A DNA stretch of 64,000 nucleotides from positions 18,214,860 to 18,278,859 of the forward strand of contig OZ025206.1 in assembly GCA_964019055.1 (NCBI GenBank). The letters run 5' to 3'. The notes beneath the pieces were generated by a model, which saw only the letters and a program-made list of their open reading frames with translations, was not told the DNA's origin and searched no databases. The position numbers and the translations under genes were made by a program. This document shows, one piece after another, positions 23,794 to 34,997 of the stretch (positions are counted from its first letter, which is position 1; each line of letters begins with the position of its first letter). This DNA is from Anthopleura xanthogrammica (Eukaryota > Cnidaria > Anthozoa > Actiniaria > Actiniidae).

Positions 23794-24966
23794 TCTTGGA
23801 TATCGGCAAAAGGAACTTGAAGAACTTTTTTTTGAGATGATTTAGCAAGCATTATATTTGTCATAAATTAAATAATGGGTACAGCTTTCTTTCCCACTAA
23901 ATTAAAAATAGACCATGAATAAAACTATTGAACCAAAATGAACAAAATCAAGTGAGACTATTTATCGAATGAAAGTTCAAATTAGTTATAAGCCAGATTT
24001 TGGATATGATACAGCTTTAAACGCGCTTAAAACTGATACCAACAAAGAATTAATGAACACACAGCTAGATGTGACATAAGCCTGGGAAAAGAAATGTCGC
24101 TCTAGAATTACAATCCAAAGACGTGTTTCGTTTACATTATGTTAAACCAACTATGAGTTTTGCAAGATGGCTTCATTTTGGCTTAGTGACAGGTTTTCAA
24201 AGACATTTATTTGGTTTCTCCTAACAACGTTAATTTTTAGACGAAAAGTTGCTCCAAGGAAGTCAGAACTAAACACGAAGCTAGAACTACTTGTTCAGTA
24301 ACTGTATATCTTAAAATGTTATAAAAAGAAACAGTTATATCATTTCGAGAAATAAAGAAATTCTAAGCTAATCTTGTTATAGGTTTGAGAGAGAGAAAGA
24401 TGATCTGAAACTGTACTGTCCAACATGATTGACGCCCAATCAACGCGCGGTCAAAAGTGATCGAGTTGGCTAAAATCTAGTATCATTTTTCCTTTGATAA
24501 GAGAATCACACGCGGCTTTTAGGTCGAATTGGCTTGGTATTTTGTTATTTAATGGATATGTTGGGTATGAGCCGACGTATTAGTCCGTACGCCTTGAATG
24601 TTGTCTTGAAATAAAGAAAAATGAATCGCTAATCGTAAACGGCATGCCGGCTATCTTGTAGGCGTATCACATGACAACATCGATTTCCAAACCACCTTTT
24701 TCACTTTAGTAATAAGTTTTCTAGTATGTTTTGGGATCAGACTCAGTTTTGTCTTCATTTTGATATTCATATCCACTGGTTTCATATCATACAATTCTGA
24801 GACTATGGTTTATGGTAAATCAAACAAATCGACTTGATCATCATCTTCGTTACATTCTAGATTAAAGGCTTACAGACCGCCAATGATTGATTGGATATTT
24901 TTTATAATTCTATGAGGCAATTGCATTATACAGTGTCGTTTACACTCCTTTTTGTCCCTCTCTTGC
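23794..24966. other. Intergenic, nothing recognised
   Basis: AT-rich sequence between repeat copies; no open frame of note and no repeat identified. Confidence 0.45.
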
Positions 24967-25126
24967 CCCCCCCCCCCTCTCTCTCTCTCTATTTCCTTAT
25001 TTCTTATACTCAGTTCTCCTTCTTCTCCTTCTTCTTCTCGATCCTTCTCCTTCTCCTTCTCCTTCTCCTTCTCCTTCTCCTTCTCCTTCTCCTTCTCCTT
25101 CTCCTTCTCCTTCTCCTTCTCTTTAG
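24967..25126 (+). repeat. C-run, CT run and CCTTCT hexanucleotide array
   Basis: A run of about 12 C and a (CT)n stretch at 24967-24992 are followed by (TTCTCC)n/(CTTCTC)n at about 25018-25126, roughly 16 units. The strand is almost wholly pyrimidine. The Lys-Glu and Ser-Phe frames across it are by-products. Confidence 0.9.
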
Positions 25127-25411
25127 TGAATCTCCAGTCTTTATCAGCTGGAGTTGAACCAGTATTCACTGACCACTCCTCTAAACAAAACCGAAACCAA
25201 ATCTACGTGTTTATTAGATATCGCATAAACAGTTTTAATTCAAACGGGTGACATTAATTCTTCAATCAAGGTCGGATCTCAGATGCTTTGTTGCATCAAG
25301 TATAGCATCATTGAAGGCCAAAGCCTGATCATTACATAACTGTCCTTTCTAACATTCACTATGCCTACACTTTGATACGAGATGACAGAATTTATTTTAC
25401 TGATAAAAGAA

Positions 25412-25438
25412 AACATCCACACATCTTTTGTGGATGTT
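25412..25438. repeat. Perfect 10-bp stem hairpin
   Basis: AACATCCACA (25412-25421) and its exact inverse TGTGGATGTT (25429-25438) are separated by seven bases. Too short for a typical microRNA precursor; function unknown. Confidence 0.6.
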
Positions 25439-25944
25439 ATGGTAGCTTGTCTTGTACCAGTTCCCACCATCTGCTATTGTCCAACAGCTGTTGTTTCAAG
25501 TACGATAGCTGTTATGTCCACGTAGTTACGCAGTAATGTTAATCTTTATGTACTTTAGACCTGTGGGATGACATTTGTAGCAGGTATGGCGAGGTGAAAT
25601 GCTGCGTATATGTGAAAAATAACCAAGGTTCCCACGACAGAAACATGCAGGTCCATGTCTCAGAAATAGTCACTCCCTCGTATCTATTCAGACAAGTTGT
25701 TCTCAGGAAAATAAAAGGAATAGTCTCGCCAAGGACCAACTGATCAGTATAACTGTATATACAGAGGGAAAACAGAGAAACATATTTTATCGGAAACGTA
25801 CATCAACGAATTTTTGTTTTTCAATAATAACGTGTAACAATTCTCAATAACTTGATAAGAACTTTGCCAGACTTTACATTTAGGGTTCAAATAATTATTT
25901 TTAAATAAAGCGCCATAATGTTACCCAGTAGACCCAATAATAAT

Positions 25945-26415
25945 CCCTTAACCATCCCTTGATGGTCATGTCATACCGTAACTATTCCTTGATGGTCATG
26001 CCATCCCGTAACTATCCCTTGATGGTCATGTCATCCCGTAACTATCCCTTGATGGTCATGTCATCCCCTAACCATCCCTTGATGGTCATGTCATCCCGTA
26101 ACCATCCTTTGATGGTCATGTCATCCCGTAACTATCCCTTGATGGTCATGTCATCCCGTAACTATCCCTTGATGGTCATGTCATCCCGTAACTATCCCGT
26201 GATGGTCATGTCATCCCGTAACTATCCCGTGATGGTCATGTCATCCCCTAACTATCCCGTGATGGTCATGTCATCCCCTAACTATCCCGTGATGGTCATG
26301 TCATCCCCTAACTATCCCATGATGGTCATGTCATCCCGTAACCATCCCTTGATGGTCATGTCATCCCGTAACTATCCCTTGGTGGTCATGTCATCCCGTA
26401 ACGATTCGTAACCAC
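25945..26415 (+). repeat. 30-bp minisatellite, about 15 units
   Basis: Unit is roughly TGATGGTCATGTCATCCC followed by GTAACTATCCCT, repeated head to tail with few substitutions (CCGTAA/CCCTAA, CTATC/CCATC, CCTT/CCGT/CCAT). Units are contiguous with no spacers. Since the period is 30 bp one frame stays open for 150 codons (MVMSSRNYPL repeated), but nothing upstream or downstream supports a gene. Confidence 0.92.
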
Positions 26416-26528
26416 CCTTAATTGGTCATATCATTAATAATCAGAAATAATTTGAATAGCCCACTTCCTAGATATGCTTCGCTTGGCACTCACACACAAA
26501 GGTTTTAGTGTGAGGCTTCGTGCATAAT

Positions 26529-26806
26529 GGTTAAGGCGCAGAAATACGAGCAACAAAATCGTGCAACTTGTCGCGCAACATGTGTTGCAAGCTGCATAGT
26601 GAATGCTGCTTGTATTACCACCCCGCGCAACCACAAAAGTTTGTTGCGCGACCTTGTTGCAGAAGTACGAGCTCTTTCAACTCTCTGCAACAATGAAAAT
26701 TTGTTGCTCGCGGGGTGTTAATACGAGCCACATTTACTCAGTAGCTTACAACGCAACAATGCTGCGCGACAAGTTGCACAATTTTGCTGCTCGTCTTTCC
26801 GCACCT
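26529..26806. mobile_element. Foldback MITE-like element
   Basis: Nearly the whole 278 bp is an imperfect palindrome. The left arm begins GCGCAGAAATACGAGCAAC; the right arm, read in reverse, begins GTGCGGAAAGACGAGCAGC. Both continue with CAAAAT-GTGCAACTTGTCGCGCA. A second, inner inverted pair around CACCCCGCG and CGCGGGGTG flanks the centre near 26665. GC content is well above that of the flanks. It has no coding capacity; it is a non-autonomous DNA-transposon-like unit of unknown family. Confidence 0.75.
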
Positions 26807-27175
26807 CGATATAACGATGCAGCATTGCATGCCGTAGCGGTGGTCTGCAAGAGTGCCTCCGTGAAGTGGGTGGGGGTGGGTGGGCCGGAGGGCAAGTGCG
26901 TTTGATATTTATGTGGAAGTTCCCGCCAAGTCCCATACAATTTAGGAGGTCTCTATTTTTACTTCAAATTTCCACTCCGAATACACTATTTAGTGCCCAC
27001 CAAAGACAACCTTTTTAAAACAGTCGTGACGTATGTGCAAACATCCCACTTACACTTCTTCGGTAGCAACATGTAGTTCTAATTCTTTCTCCAGGCAAAA
27101 GATGTACAATATCCTGAGAGTACAGATCCTTCTCAACTTTGATCCTTGGTTGTTTTTATGATGGGTGGGAACCAA

Positions 27176-27290
27176 GCCGAGCCAAGCCACCAGCCAACCA
27201 ACAAATTCATGCACCGAACAACCAACCACAAATCAACCAACCCATCTACCGACAATCATAAACAATCCGGCAGCCAATGAACCAACCATC
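27176..27290 (+). repeat. CCAA-rich low-complexity stretch
   Basis: Degenerate repeats of AACCAACC and GCCAACCAA. It is the inverse polarity of the GGTT array that begins directly after it, so the two together can fold back. Confidence 0.7.
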
Positions 27291-27294
27291 ATTG

Positions 27295-27765
27295 GATGAG
27301 TTTGGTGGATAGGTTAGTTGGTTGGTTGTTCGATGGATGATTTGGTTTATTGGTTGGTCGGTGGAAGGGTTTGGAGGGTTGGATGGTTGGTTGGTTGGTC
27401 GGTGGAAGGGTTTGGAGGGTTGGATGGTTGGTTGGTTGGTTGGTTGGTTGTTGGAAGGGTTTGGATGGTTGGTTGGTTGGTGGGTTGGTTGATTGGTTGG
27501 TTGGTTGGTGGATGGGTTTGGAGGGTTGGATGGTTGGTTGGTTGATCGGTGGAAGGGTTTGGAGGGTTGGATGGTTGGTTGGTTGGTTGGTTGGTTGTTG
27601 GAAGGGTTTGGATGGTTGGTTGGTTGGTTGGTTGGTTGATTGGTTGGTTGGTCGGTGGATGGGTTTGGAGGGTTGGATGGTTGGTTGGTTGATCGGTGGA
27701 TGGGTTTGCTGGGTTGGCTAATTGACGATTTGGTTTGTGGTTTGGTGGGTGGGAGTGAGTAGTTT
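27295..27765 (+). repeat. GGTT array with 147-bp higher-order repeat
   Basis: TTGG/GGTT tetramers alternate with GGAAGGGTTTGGAGGG and GGATGGGTTTGG blocks. A larger unit starting TCGGTGGAAGGGTTTGG recurs at 27399 and 27546, a 147-bp period, and ends in the same block order. The period is divisible by three, which creates long Trp-Leu-Val-Gly frames on one strand and Gln-Pro-Thr-Asn frames on the other; neither looks like a gene. Confidence 0.88.
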
Positions 27766-29200
27766 GTTGGTTCTCCGCACAGTATATTAGGAGTTTTGCT
27801 ATTATTAGTGAAGAGAACATCCAGTGCAGCATATGGTCTATATTATAGGGGCGTTTAGTCAATACTGCGCGGCGGTGACACTCGCACCACAAAAAGATGC
27901 CCGGGGACCCTGTTGCTTAAAAATCTCTATATTTATGAGACACTGCTACGTTAATCCAAAATCTCCTGTATTCAGTGATTCATGCTAACATGGTATATAG
28001 CAGATGACTCCCTCTCAGTTTCTGTCAATTTTTTGATAGCCAGTTTCAAGTCAGGCCTCAGCCACGCATGCTATACGAGAAACCTTGTCATTGGGGTCTT
28101 GTCATCCAATAGTCATAATTGGCTTCAAGTGAAGTGCGCTGCTTGCGCGCAATGGTTTTTCTCCCCCCTCAAAAGTCAACAATTCTTCTTCGATGTTTCG
28201 TGGATGCGCATATGTAGCAAGTAGGCCCCGTCCACACTAAGACGCCGTAGCCCTACACTGCAAAGTCTAACTCTTTTGTTGTTGTTGTCCCCACCCTAGC
28301 TTCATATAAATGGGCTCTAATGCGTTTTCTTCGGTCAATAGACCCCTTCAAAACTGTCTTGGATGGTGAGACAGTAAAAATACAAAAGAAATAATGGCAA
28401 AAATATAGTATTGAGAAAATGTGTGCCTCAATTAAAAGCGCATGCTGATAATTTTTTTAACCGAACTCATATTTGAACAGCCCTCCAGCCTGGGGACATT
28501 TGGACTACGGCCAAGGTCTATATGAGTAACAGGAGGGGGAAAAAAAGAAGATATACGCATTTTTTAACGCAAAAATCTCCCTGTCTTTGTATTGTGTACA
28601 TAGCGGTGCTTAAAATCAAAGGCTACGAAAGTTTTCTCAACATGAATTTTCAAGTTCAAATTCGGCTAAGTTTGCCTTGGCAGAGATTTAATTAATCTTC
28701 AACGTAAAAAAAAACAATAACGCTTCTCCTTAATCCAATAAATTTAATTAATAGAGAGCTTTTAGATTTTCTGCGGCTGGTCAAACATCAAGCAATGCAT
28801 TAAGTTGTTGGAAGTCAGAATGTCTACCTACAGGTGGAAAAGAAAGGGTCCCTTGAATGGTGAGATTACCATGTCTATCGTTATACCTGCACTATCAAAG
28901 AGATTTTTCAGTATTGATACGGCTCTCATAGTTTAAGAGATAATAACACCAAGAAATGGGGTTTTTCTCGTCCAACTCAATACAAATGTACACAAAATCT
29001 TTTGATAATTTGAGACGTTTCGTTTTCCACAGAAATGACTGTTGTCATGGTTAATCAAAAGCGCGCGAAAAATGACGCATGTTACGCATGCGCTGTTATT
29101 TTTATCGAGTATTTTATCTATACACCTCTTGATCAAAATGGAATCAAAATATGCTCATTTAGCTGCTGCACGCATAGTTAACTTCTTTAGAATGTTACTA
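27766..29200. other. Intergenic, nothing firmly recognised
   Basis: Contains a GC-richer passage around 28225-28265 (GGCCCCGTCCACACTAAGAC), a string resembling transposon termini, but no matching second end was found. Otherwise AT-rich. Confidence 0.4.
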
Positions 29201-29400
29201 CAATTTTTATCGATACCCTGAAACAACCGGCTCTGAGCTGATCAAACTCAGGTCATGTTAGGTTTTACGGAGCATGTTAGGTTTTGCCTGCGGAGGGAGG
29301 AAAACCAAAAAACCCGAAGAAAAACCCTCTAATCATGGGCCTATAACAAACTCTATTACGTGTGATGTCGAGTCAACGAATCAAACCTGAGACTCTATGG
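29201..29400 (-). mobile_element. SINE-like dispersed repeat, copy c (longest)
   Basis: Read on the minus strand it begins near a pol III B-box-like string (GGTTTGATTCG), then TTTTCCTCCCTCCGCAGG, GCAAAACCTAACATG (duplicated as GTAAAACCTAACATG), GAGTTTGATCAGC, GGTTGTTTCAGGGTATCGAT and AAAAATTG at the 3' end. This copy gives the clearest full-length layout. Confidence 0.65.
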
Positions 29401-29418
29401 GGGGGGGGGGGGGGGGGG
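29399..29418 (+). repeat. Run of 20 G
   Basis: An uninterrupted G homopolymer joins the 5' end of SINE-like copy c. Length in the real genome may vary or be a sequencing artefact. Can form a G-quadruplex. Confidence 0.8.
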
Positions 29419-30535
29419 ATCGAGAGAAGAATGCAATACCGGCAGGGCACCCTGGATTCTCTAGTATAAATAAGAAGAAGAAGAAAGTTTAGACGCAGAT
29501 TTCTCAAAGACAACAATTTTAACTACAGCTAAAGCATTGGGAGTCTTTTTCGTTCTTGAGTATCAATACTTTCTTTGCCTGCCAACGCTTGGGAAAAGAA
29601 GTTTCAATGATCTATCTTTTAAGATTTTTTTTCTTAATAAAAGATATCATACCTGCAATGTTCGATACAATGACATTCTCGTCAAAGTACTCAACTTAAG
29701 CGTTCTTCATTATCTTTGTTAAAAATGAACAATGTGTCTGGTTTTTGAGTCGAAAGAGCTTAAAATCTTAACTAACACTGATCACAAAAGATCGAAGTTT
29801 CAGATTTTTCGATCCCCAGCTAGATTGGTCGGCAACCAACTGCATATATAAGACATTTAATATCTTAATAGGTGTTCAACAAAGGGTTTCAAACTGTGTG
29901 TTTGCCAGCTAAGAATTTATATTACAGTCAAAACGGCTCAAGCGTACCCCCTAGAATCCATTAATGATTTCATTATTCGAATATTGAGTTGATTATTCAC
30001 TCTGAGTTTTCATTAAAAATTCGAAGACTCCAAACTTCTCATTCATTTCACAACTAAAATTGATGTGATGGCCTTTCTGGGGAGTTTTTCTACCTTGGCA
30101 TGGCAATAGTTGAAGACTGAATCAAATCAAAACTCATTAAGTCGATAACTTATTTTCAACTTTGGAGTAGGAAACGATCTCCTTCAAGGGCTGAAAAGGT
30201 CTCATAAAGACGAAACTAGTTTCTGAAAGGAAATTGACTTTAGTGCGTAAAAGAAGGATTAAAAAGGGTTACTAGAACCATATAACATGAAACTTAGTAA
30301 GTCTTTGAGTCCAAGCAAAAAAACATATCTGCAAACGTAATTTAGATTGAGTTTTTTATGAGGTCTCGTAGCAATAGAACCTTTCTTTTCATTGCAAATC
30401 TTTGGGATTTTATTGTGTATTTTTCATATATTCTTCTGTTAAAATGAACTTAAATATAAATACTGGCTGGAATCGGTAAACAGTTAGCATTCCTGGGTGC
30501 ACGGGCAGCAGTCCTTCAAGAATAATGGCTTGAAT
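29419..30535. other. Intergenic, nothing recognised
   Basis: AT-rich sequence with a short AAG run at about 29473-29486. No supported gene. Confidence 0.45.
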
Positions 30536-30712
30536 TTTTTTTCTCCCTTCGCAAAACCTAGCAAGCTTAATCCAATCCAACATGTGTCTTAGCGGTGCCC
30601 TGACTTATAAATCAAACCAGAGGTTGTTTTGGGGTTCAATCTGTGAGTTAGCTCATGCCCTGACTTTGATAAGCCCGGAGGTTGTTTAAGGGCATCGCCG
30701 ATAAAATTTCAA
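30536..30712 (+). mobile_element. SINE-like dispersed repeat, copy d, with duplicated module
   Basis: TTCTCCCTTCGCAAAACC opens the shared block. The module GCCCTGACTT...AGGTTGTTT then occurs twice (about 30596-30640 and 30657-30690), so this copy carries an internal duplication. It ends CGCCGATAAAATTTC. Confidence 0.62.
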
Positions 30713-32290
30713 TGGCGCGAACTCACGGCAAAAAGTTAACGCCAAAGCCTTGCTAAAAGTCAGTTTTAAAATTACAAGGCTTTCACTAACAGGCAAGCTA
30801 GATACGGAACTAATATTGGACACCTAGTATAAATGTAAGGCGCAGTCTTGTGGATTATTATTCAGTCTTGCATTCCGACCCAAGCCGTCAAACAAAACAT
30901 AACTTTAATTTTGTGTGGTTCGTTTCCATAGCTACGGACCAAGCTGTTTTAAAAGACCTGTAAAACGAGCGCGCTCTTTTATGTTCAGCACCCGTTATAT
31001 AGCTTGGTTTTGGAATGATTTTTGATTGAATATTTTGATTCAAAGTTGTCGAGTGTTTTACGTGAGAGAAGACACATCCATACAATTCTTTTTGCTGTTC
31101 ATTTATTTTCGATTAAAAGATATTTAATTGATTGGTACAAACAATTAAAGCTTTCTGTGCCGACAATCAGGTTTGTCTTTTCCTCAGCACACCTTGAAAG
31201 CTGGTTAAACTTTCCCTTGAACTGTTAAAGTTGTTTGATGAAGGCCTTCAGAAGGTGGCCAATTATTTGCAATAACGACAGGCACGCTGACTACTCTTGA
31301 CATAAAGTTTTATCATCATTCTTTTGGAGAATTTTCCTAAAAAAAAATTCACATTAATTTTTGAAAAATCACGACTGAAATTATTATACATTTTACTCAG
31401 TATCCAAATTCTTATTGGTCGAGAGCCTTAAGCTTATCCAATCCCTGATATCGTATGAACTCGACATGATAAATGTATTATTTTTTCATGTCAAGTTCAC
31501 TCAAGGTCACAATGGAAATGGAAATACGTTTGCTATTTTTTCGAAAGCAGAATTAAATCTTTATAGTTCTTAGTTTACAAAATGTAGGGAAACAATTCAT
31601 TATTGAATTCGGTTTTCGCATGATATCGAAAATTTTCAAGAAATTGGTCGTTTTCAATCCGCCTCACTGCCTACGGCTTCGGCAGATAACAAGGCCTTTG
31701 TCTTGATAATTTATGATATCATGCTCAAGCACATCCAATATATGTAATATAATAATACTTTTTTGATAAATTGGTTAGATACCTCTTGCAACAAATCATT
31801 TTATTTTTGGTGAGCTGAAAACAAATTGAAATTTTGGTATGTTAACTTTTAGGTGTCATTTTCAGAATTTCCGACGAGCATCCCCGCCCTTCTATATATT
31901 GGAGTGCCCCCCCCCCCCCCCGGGCAATCAACATGCCGGCGTACTAAGTAATCTTTTGAGATGAATGTAGTAGTCAAAGCTTTGTCAGTTTTCTAGAGTT
32001 ATTTTGCACAATAATAAGCATAGTTTTTTTTAATTTGCGACACGAATATCAGTATACAAACAACATACACACACTGATCATGAGTCAGTGCAGTTCGGTG
32101 AAGTCGGTGAAACCAGACTTCAGTGACGTGGTGTCGTCCAAAACCCATCTGAACATATTGTAGATGAGCTGAACAGGAAGGAATATATGTCTTTACTTTG
32201 GGACAAATGCTTCCCATTTTATAAAACGTGTCATTCCCCTGATTGTTGTTTCAGTTTGTTAACTGGGAACGCTTGACAAAAAAAAACCTG
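30713..32290. other. Intergenic, nothing recognised
   Basis: AT-rich; includes a C-run at 31907-31921. No gene supported. Confidence 0.45.
31907..31921 (+). repeat. Run of 15 C
   Basis: Uninterrupted C homopolymer followed by GGGC. Length may be variable. Confidence 0.8.
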
Positions 32291-32455
32291 CAAATATTAT
32301 CGATACTCTGAAACAATCTCTGGGTTGATCAAAGTCAGGTTACAGTTAGTTTGTTAGGTTTTGCGGAGGGAGAGAGAAACTCTACTCACATGTGATGCGG
32401 AGTCCAGGAATCAAACCCACATGGCGAGAAATTATGGACACGCACGCGCAGTAGA
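32291..32455 (-). mobile_element. SINE-like dispersed repeat, copy e with pol III B-box-like motif
   Basis: On the minus strand GGGTTTGATTCCTGG resembles a tRNA B box (GGTTCGANTCC). It is followed by CTCTCCCTCCGCAAAACCT, CCTGACTTTGATCAACCC, GATTGTTTCAGAGTATCGAT and a T-run at the 3' end. This suggests a tRNA-derived SINE; the A box is not clear. Confidence 0.62.
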
Positions 32456-32904
32456 TGCCCTGAGTTTGCAAAACAAAATAGTCGATCAGCGTATAGACCT
32501 TGTATGGGATAAAAGTCAAAAAGGATATTATCTCATGTGTGTCCAGGAATTTCCAAAATGTTTTATCTGATCTTGCTCGTAGACACCGAGAGAAAACTGT
32601 CAAACTAATAGATAGGATATATCCTTGTATATTCTTTGCGGTATGATCCTCGGACATGGAAGTCCATCTGTCCAAAATGCAACGCCGCCCGTGGCTTGCA
32701 GAGCACTCCATCCTGCTGCTACTGACTTTTTTCTCTTCATAAAAGAGAAGTATAAGGGGGAAAAAGGACAAAACAAACACGAAAAAGAAAAGACAACAAA
32801 AAAAAAACTTTAATTATAAATTCTTCAACTTTTAATTCAAAATATTAATATATGTGAGGGACCACTGTAATTGGCACACGCTGTAGTGGATTCCCAGCCA
32901 TTAT

Positions 32905-32958
32905 GTATATATATTTGTATATATTGTGTGTGTGCGTGAGTGTGTGTGTGCGTGGGTT
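32905..32958 (+). repeat. TA and TG dinucleotide repeats
   Basis: Short TATATA and then (TG)n with GCGTG interruptions. Confidence 0.75.
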
Positions 32959-33465
32959 TTTAAATGGCGAAGCTAAATAAATGACGTTAAAAATAAATGA
33001 AAAAGGATGCAAATCAAACTGAGAAGCTGACACGTGGTTAGTTTGAAATGGGAAAACTTGGTCATTACGCTTAGACTAAATCGGTTTATGGGTAAGCTAT
33101 TTGACGTCAATATGACACTTGGCGCATATGAACAAAGACGCACTGGCCAAACTCGCGCTCGCAGGTACCACCAAATGCCAATCCTGATTTTTAACTCAGA
33201 ATTTAAAACAGGTATGACTATTCTTGAATCAATTAACCAAAAAAAGCATTTAACACAAGAAGACTTTACCGATATTTTATCTGTGATGATCAAGTCATTA
33301 AACTTCACTAATAGTATACAAGTCACCGCCAGACAGACGGTCCTCTAAACAGAATATATGATCTGATTCTTATGATGGTTATGTCGGATAGATTATTGCA
33401 CAGGGGCTTCAAAAGTGTAATTCATACTTATATATCTGATAACAAGACAAGGATTAAACTCGTTA

Positions 33466-33883
33466 GACACCAAGGCTACATAAACACTAGAACCATCTAT
33501 CACATGATGAGGGGAGCTGCATCTAGTTGTGTTGTAATCATGCAGCTGAATCAAATTATTGCGCAAGAATTCAAGCCAAAAGATAGGGGAAAAAAGGATG
33601 ACTGAAAATTATTAGGTGCAAAGGTGTCAAAGAAATGAGGTGTTTGTGTCTGAATAAAACTGCACAAACGTCCAAAGCAATTCAATTTAGTGACACGAAC
33701 TACATAAACACTAGAACCATTATGATCTATCAGATGATGAGGGGGTTGCATATAGTTGAATTTACTAGGCAACGGAATCGATCAAACTATTGCACCACAA
33801 TTCAAACCAATTAGTCTTACGGCTTGCGAATAAAACTAAGAAGGGATAATTGACTGAAAGTTTTTAGGTGCGTCAAATTATTA
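33466..33883 (+). repeat. Diverged tandem duplication, about 220-bp period
   Basis: The first copy (about 33466-33640) and the second (about 33690-33883) share CTACATAAACACTAGAACCA, ATGATGAGGGG, GACTGAAA and TTTAGGTGC-like stretches in the same order, with small insertions. Function unknown. The frames inside are short. Confidence 0.65.
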
Positions 33884-33887
33884 GGTT

Positions 33888-33925
33888 GCTATTTCAGGGT
33901 ATCGATAAAATTGGAAGGTGCATGT
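33888..33925 (+). mobile_element. SINE-like 3' end fragment, copy f
   Basis: Only the terminal block TTTCAGGGTATCGATAAAAT is preserved, directly after the tandem duplication. Confidence 0.4.
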
Positions 33926-34570
33926 CAAAATTATCAATAAAGTCGAATAATGATAATAACTTGGATAACTTTCACCTACAGTGGAATTTGCGCTGATAAT
34001 TTGCCATCGCGAAGATAGATTATTCATGCATCACAGTGGCTAATAACGCATGCAATTTCGTCTTTTCTTGACAAAAATTTACAGTCTGTCAACTAAGACT
34101 TTCAAGCTTGTTTATTCATCTAGAATTGCAAAACTATGTTCATGTTTAAGCTTGCTTTTGACTAGCATATGAAGATTCCATCTTAAGGGTTTTAATCCGT
34201 TTTAATTAAAAAGTAGTAGTTATCCCGATCGTTATCAAAATGCAGCAACGAAGCATCAAGACTGAGGGCGCCTGTACTTATCACTCATCGACTAAATTAC
34301 ATATTGAAGTTCATAGTTACAAGTGATGCACATAGTTCTTTGATAATAGTCTGTCAAGATCTTTATTAGTTGGTACAGATCTCTTTTTGCAATAATTAGA
34401 ATGTTTCTAGTGCACGTACATGAGGGGACAACATTAAATTTGTAGGAAACATTAAAGCTGGTCACATGTTGATGTTCTCTGTAGTGCTGGTGCTGTGGTG
34501 CAGCGGTGAGTTCCAGAGCTGGCAGGAGTGCGAACGTTTTTGCCAAATCCACAGTTCTCTCTATGCATTA
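33926..34570. other. Intergenic, nothing recognised
   Basis: AT-rich; a short frame from about 34466 begins with a hydrophobic stretch but has no domain or splice support. Confidence 0.4.
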
Positions 34571-34955
34571 GGAGAGATTCATTTAGTTACAAAGGGCTTA
34601 TTCTCGTTCCACCATAGGGCAATAGAACTTAAAACGAAACCTGAATTTAAGATTTATCCCGTCTTACACAAGTTTTCCCCCTCCCTACGCAACTTTCTGG
34701 GTGCACTATGATTCCACTATCCAAAAAGTGGGGGTCAGAGAGTAAGCTATAGAGAGAACCATTTAGTCGCAAAGAGCATTTTGTCATTTTTAGATTCTCG
34801 ACCCTACGATTTTATTTTTTTTTCTTCAAAACTTATACTTAAAATGAAACTTCAGGAGAATGTTCAATCCAACCCCAAACCCCTCCCCTTTTAACTTCTC
34901 ACTCACAAATACATACACAAGTTTTCCCCTTCTTACTCTACTATCTGGGTGCACC
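34571..34955 (+). repeat. Diverged tandem duplication before the 32-bp array
   Basis: Two copies, about 34571-34711 and 34750-34958, share AGA-CATTTAGT-CAAAG, ACTTAAAA-GAAAC, ACACAAGTTTTCCCC and CTGGGTGCAC in the same order. The second is longer through insertions. Confidence 0.55.
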
Positions 34956-34997
34956 CATAAAGATCTCCATTGTAAAAGGAGTAGGAGTCAGGTTGTT

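Noticed and set aside
24870..25251. Lys-Glu-rich and Ser-Phe-rich frames on both strands
   Set aside because: Translation of the CCTTCT hexanucleotide repeat.
25959..26411. 150-codon repeat protein
   Set aside because: The 30-bp minisatellite is divisible by three, which keeps the frame open; no flanking exon or regulatory support.
27347..27892. 181-codon Gln-Pro-Thr-Asn frame
   Set aside because: Comes from the GGTT array read on the minus strand.
33034..33348. 104-codon frame (+) with an overlapping 117-codon frame (-)
   Set aside because: No ATG start for the plus frame in good context, no recognisable motif, both strands open; chance in AT-rich DNA is likely.
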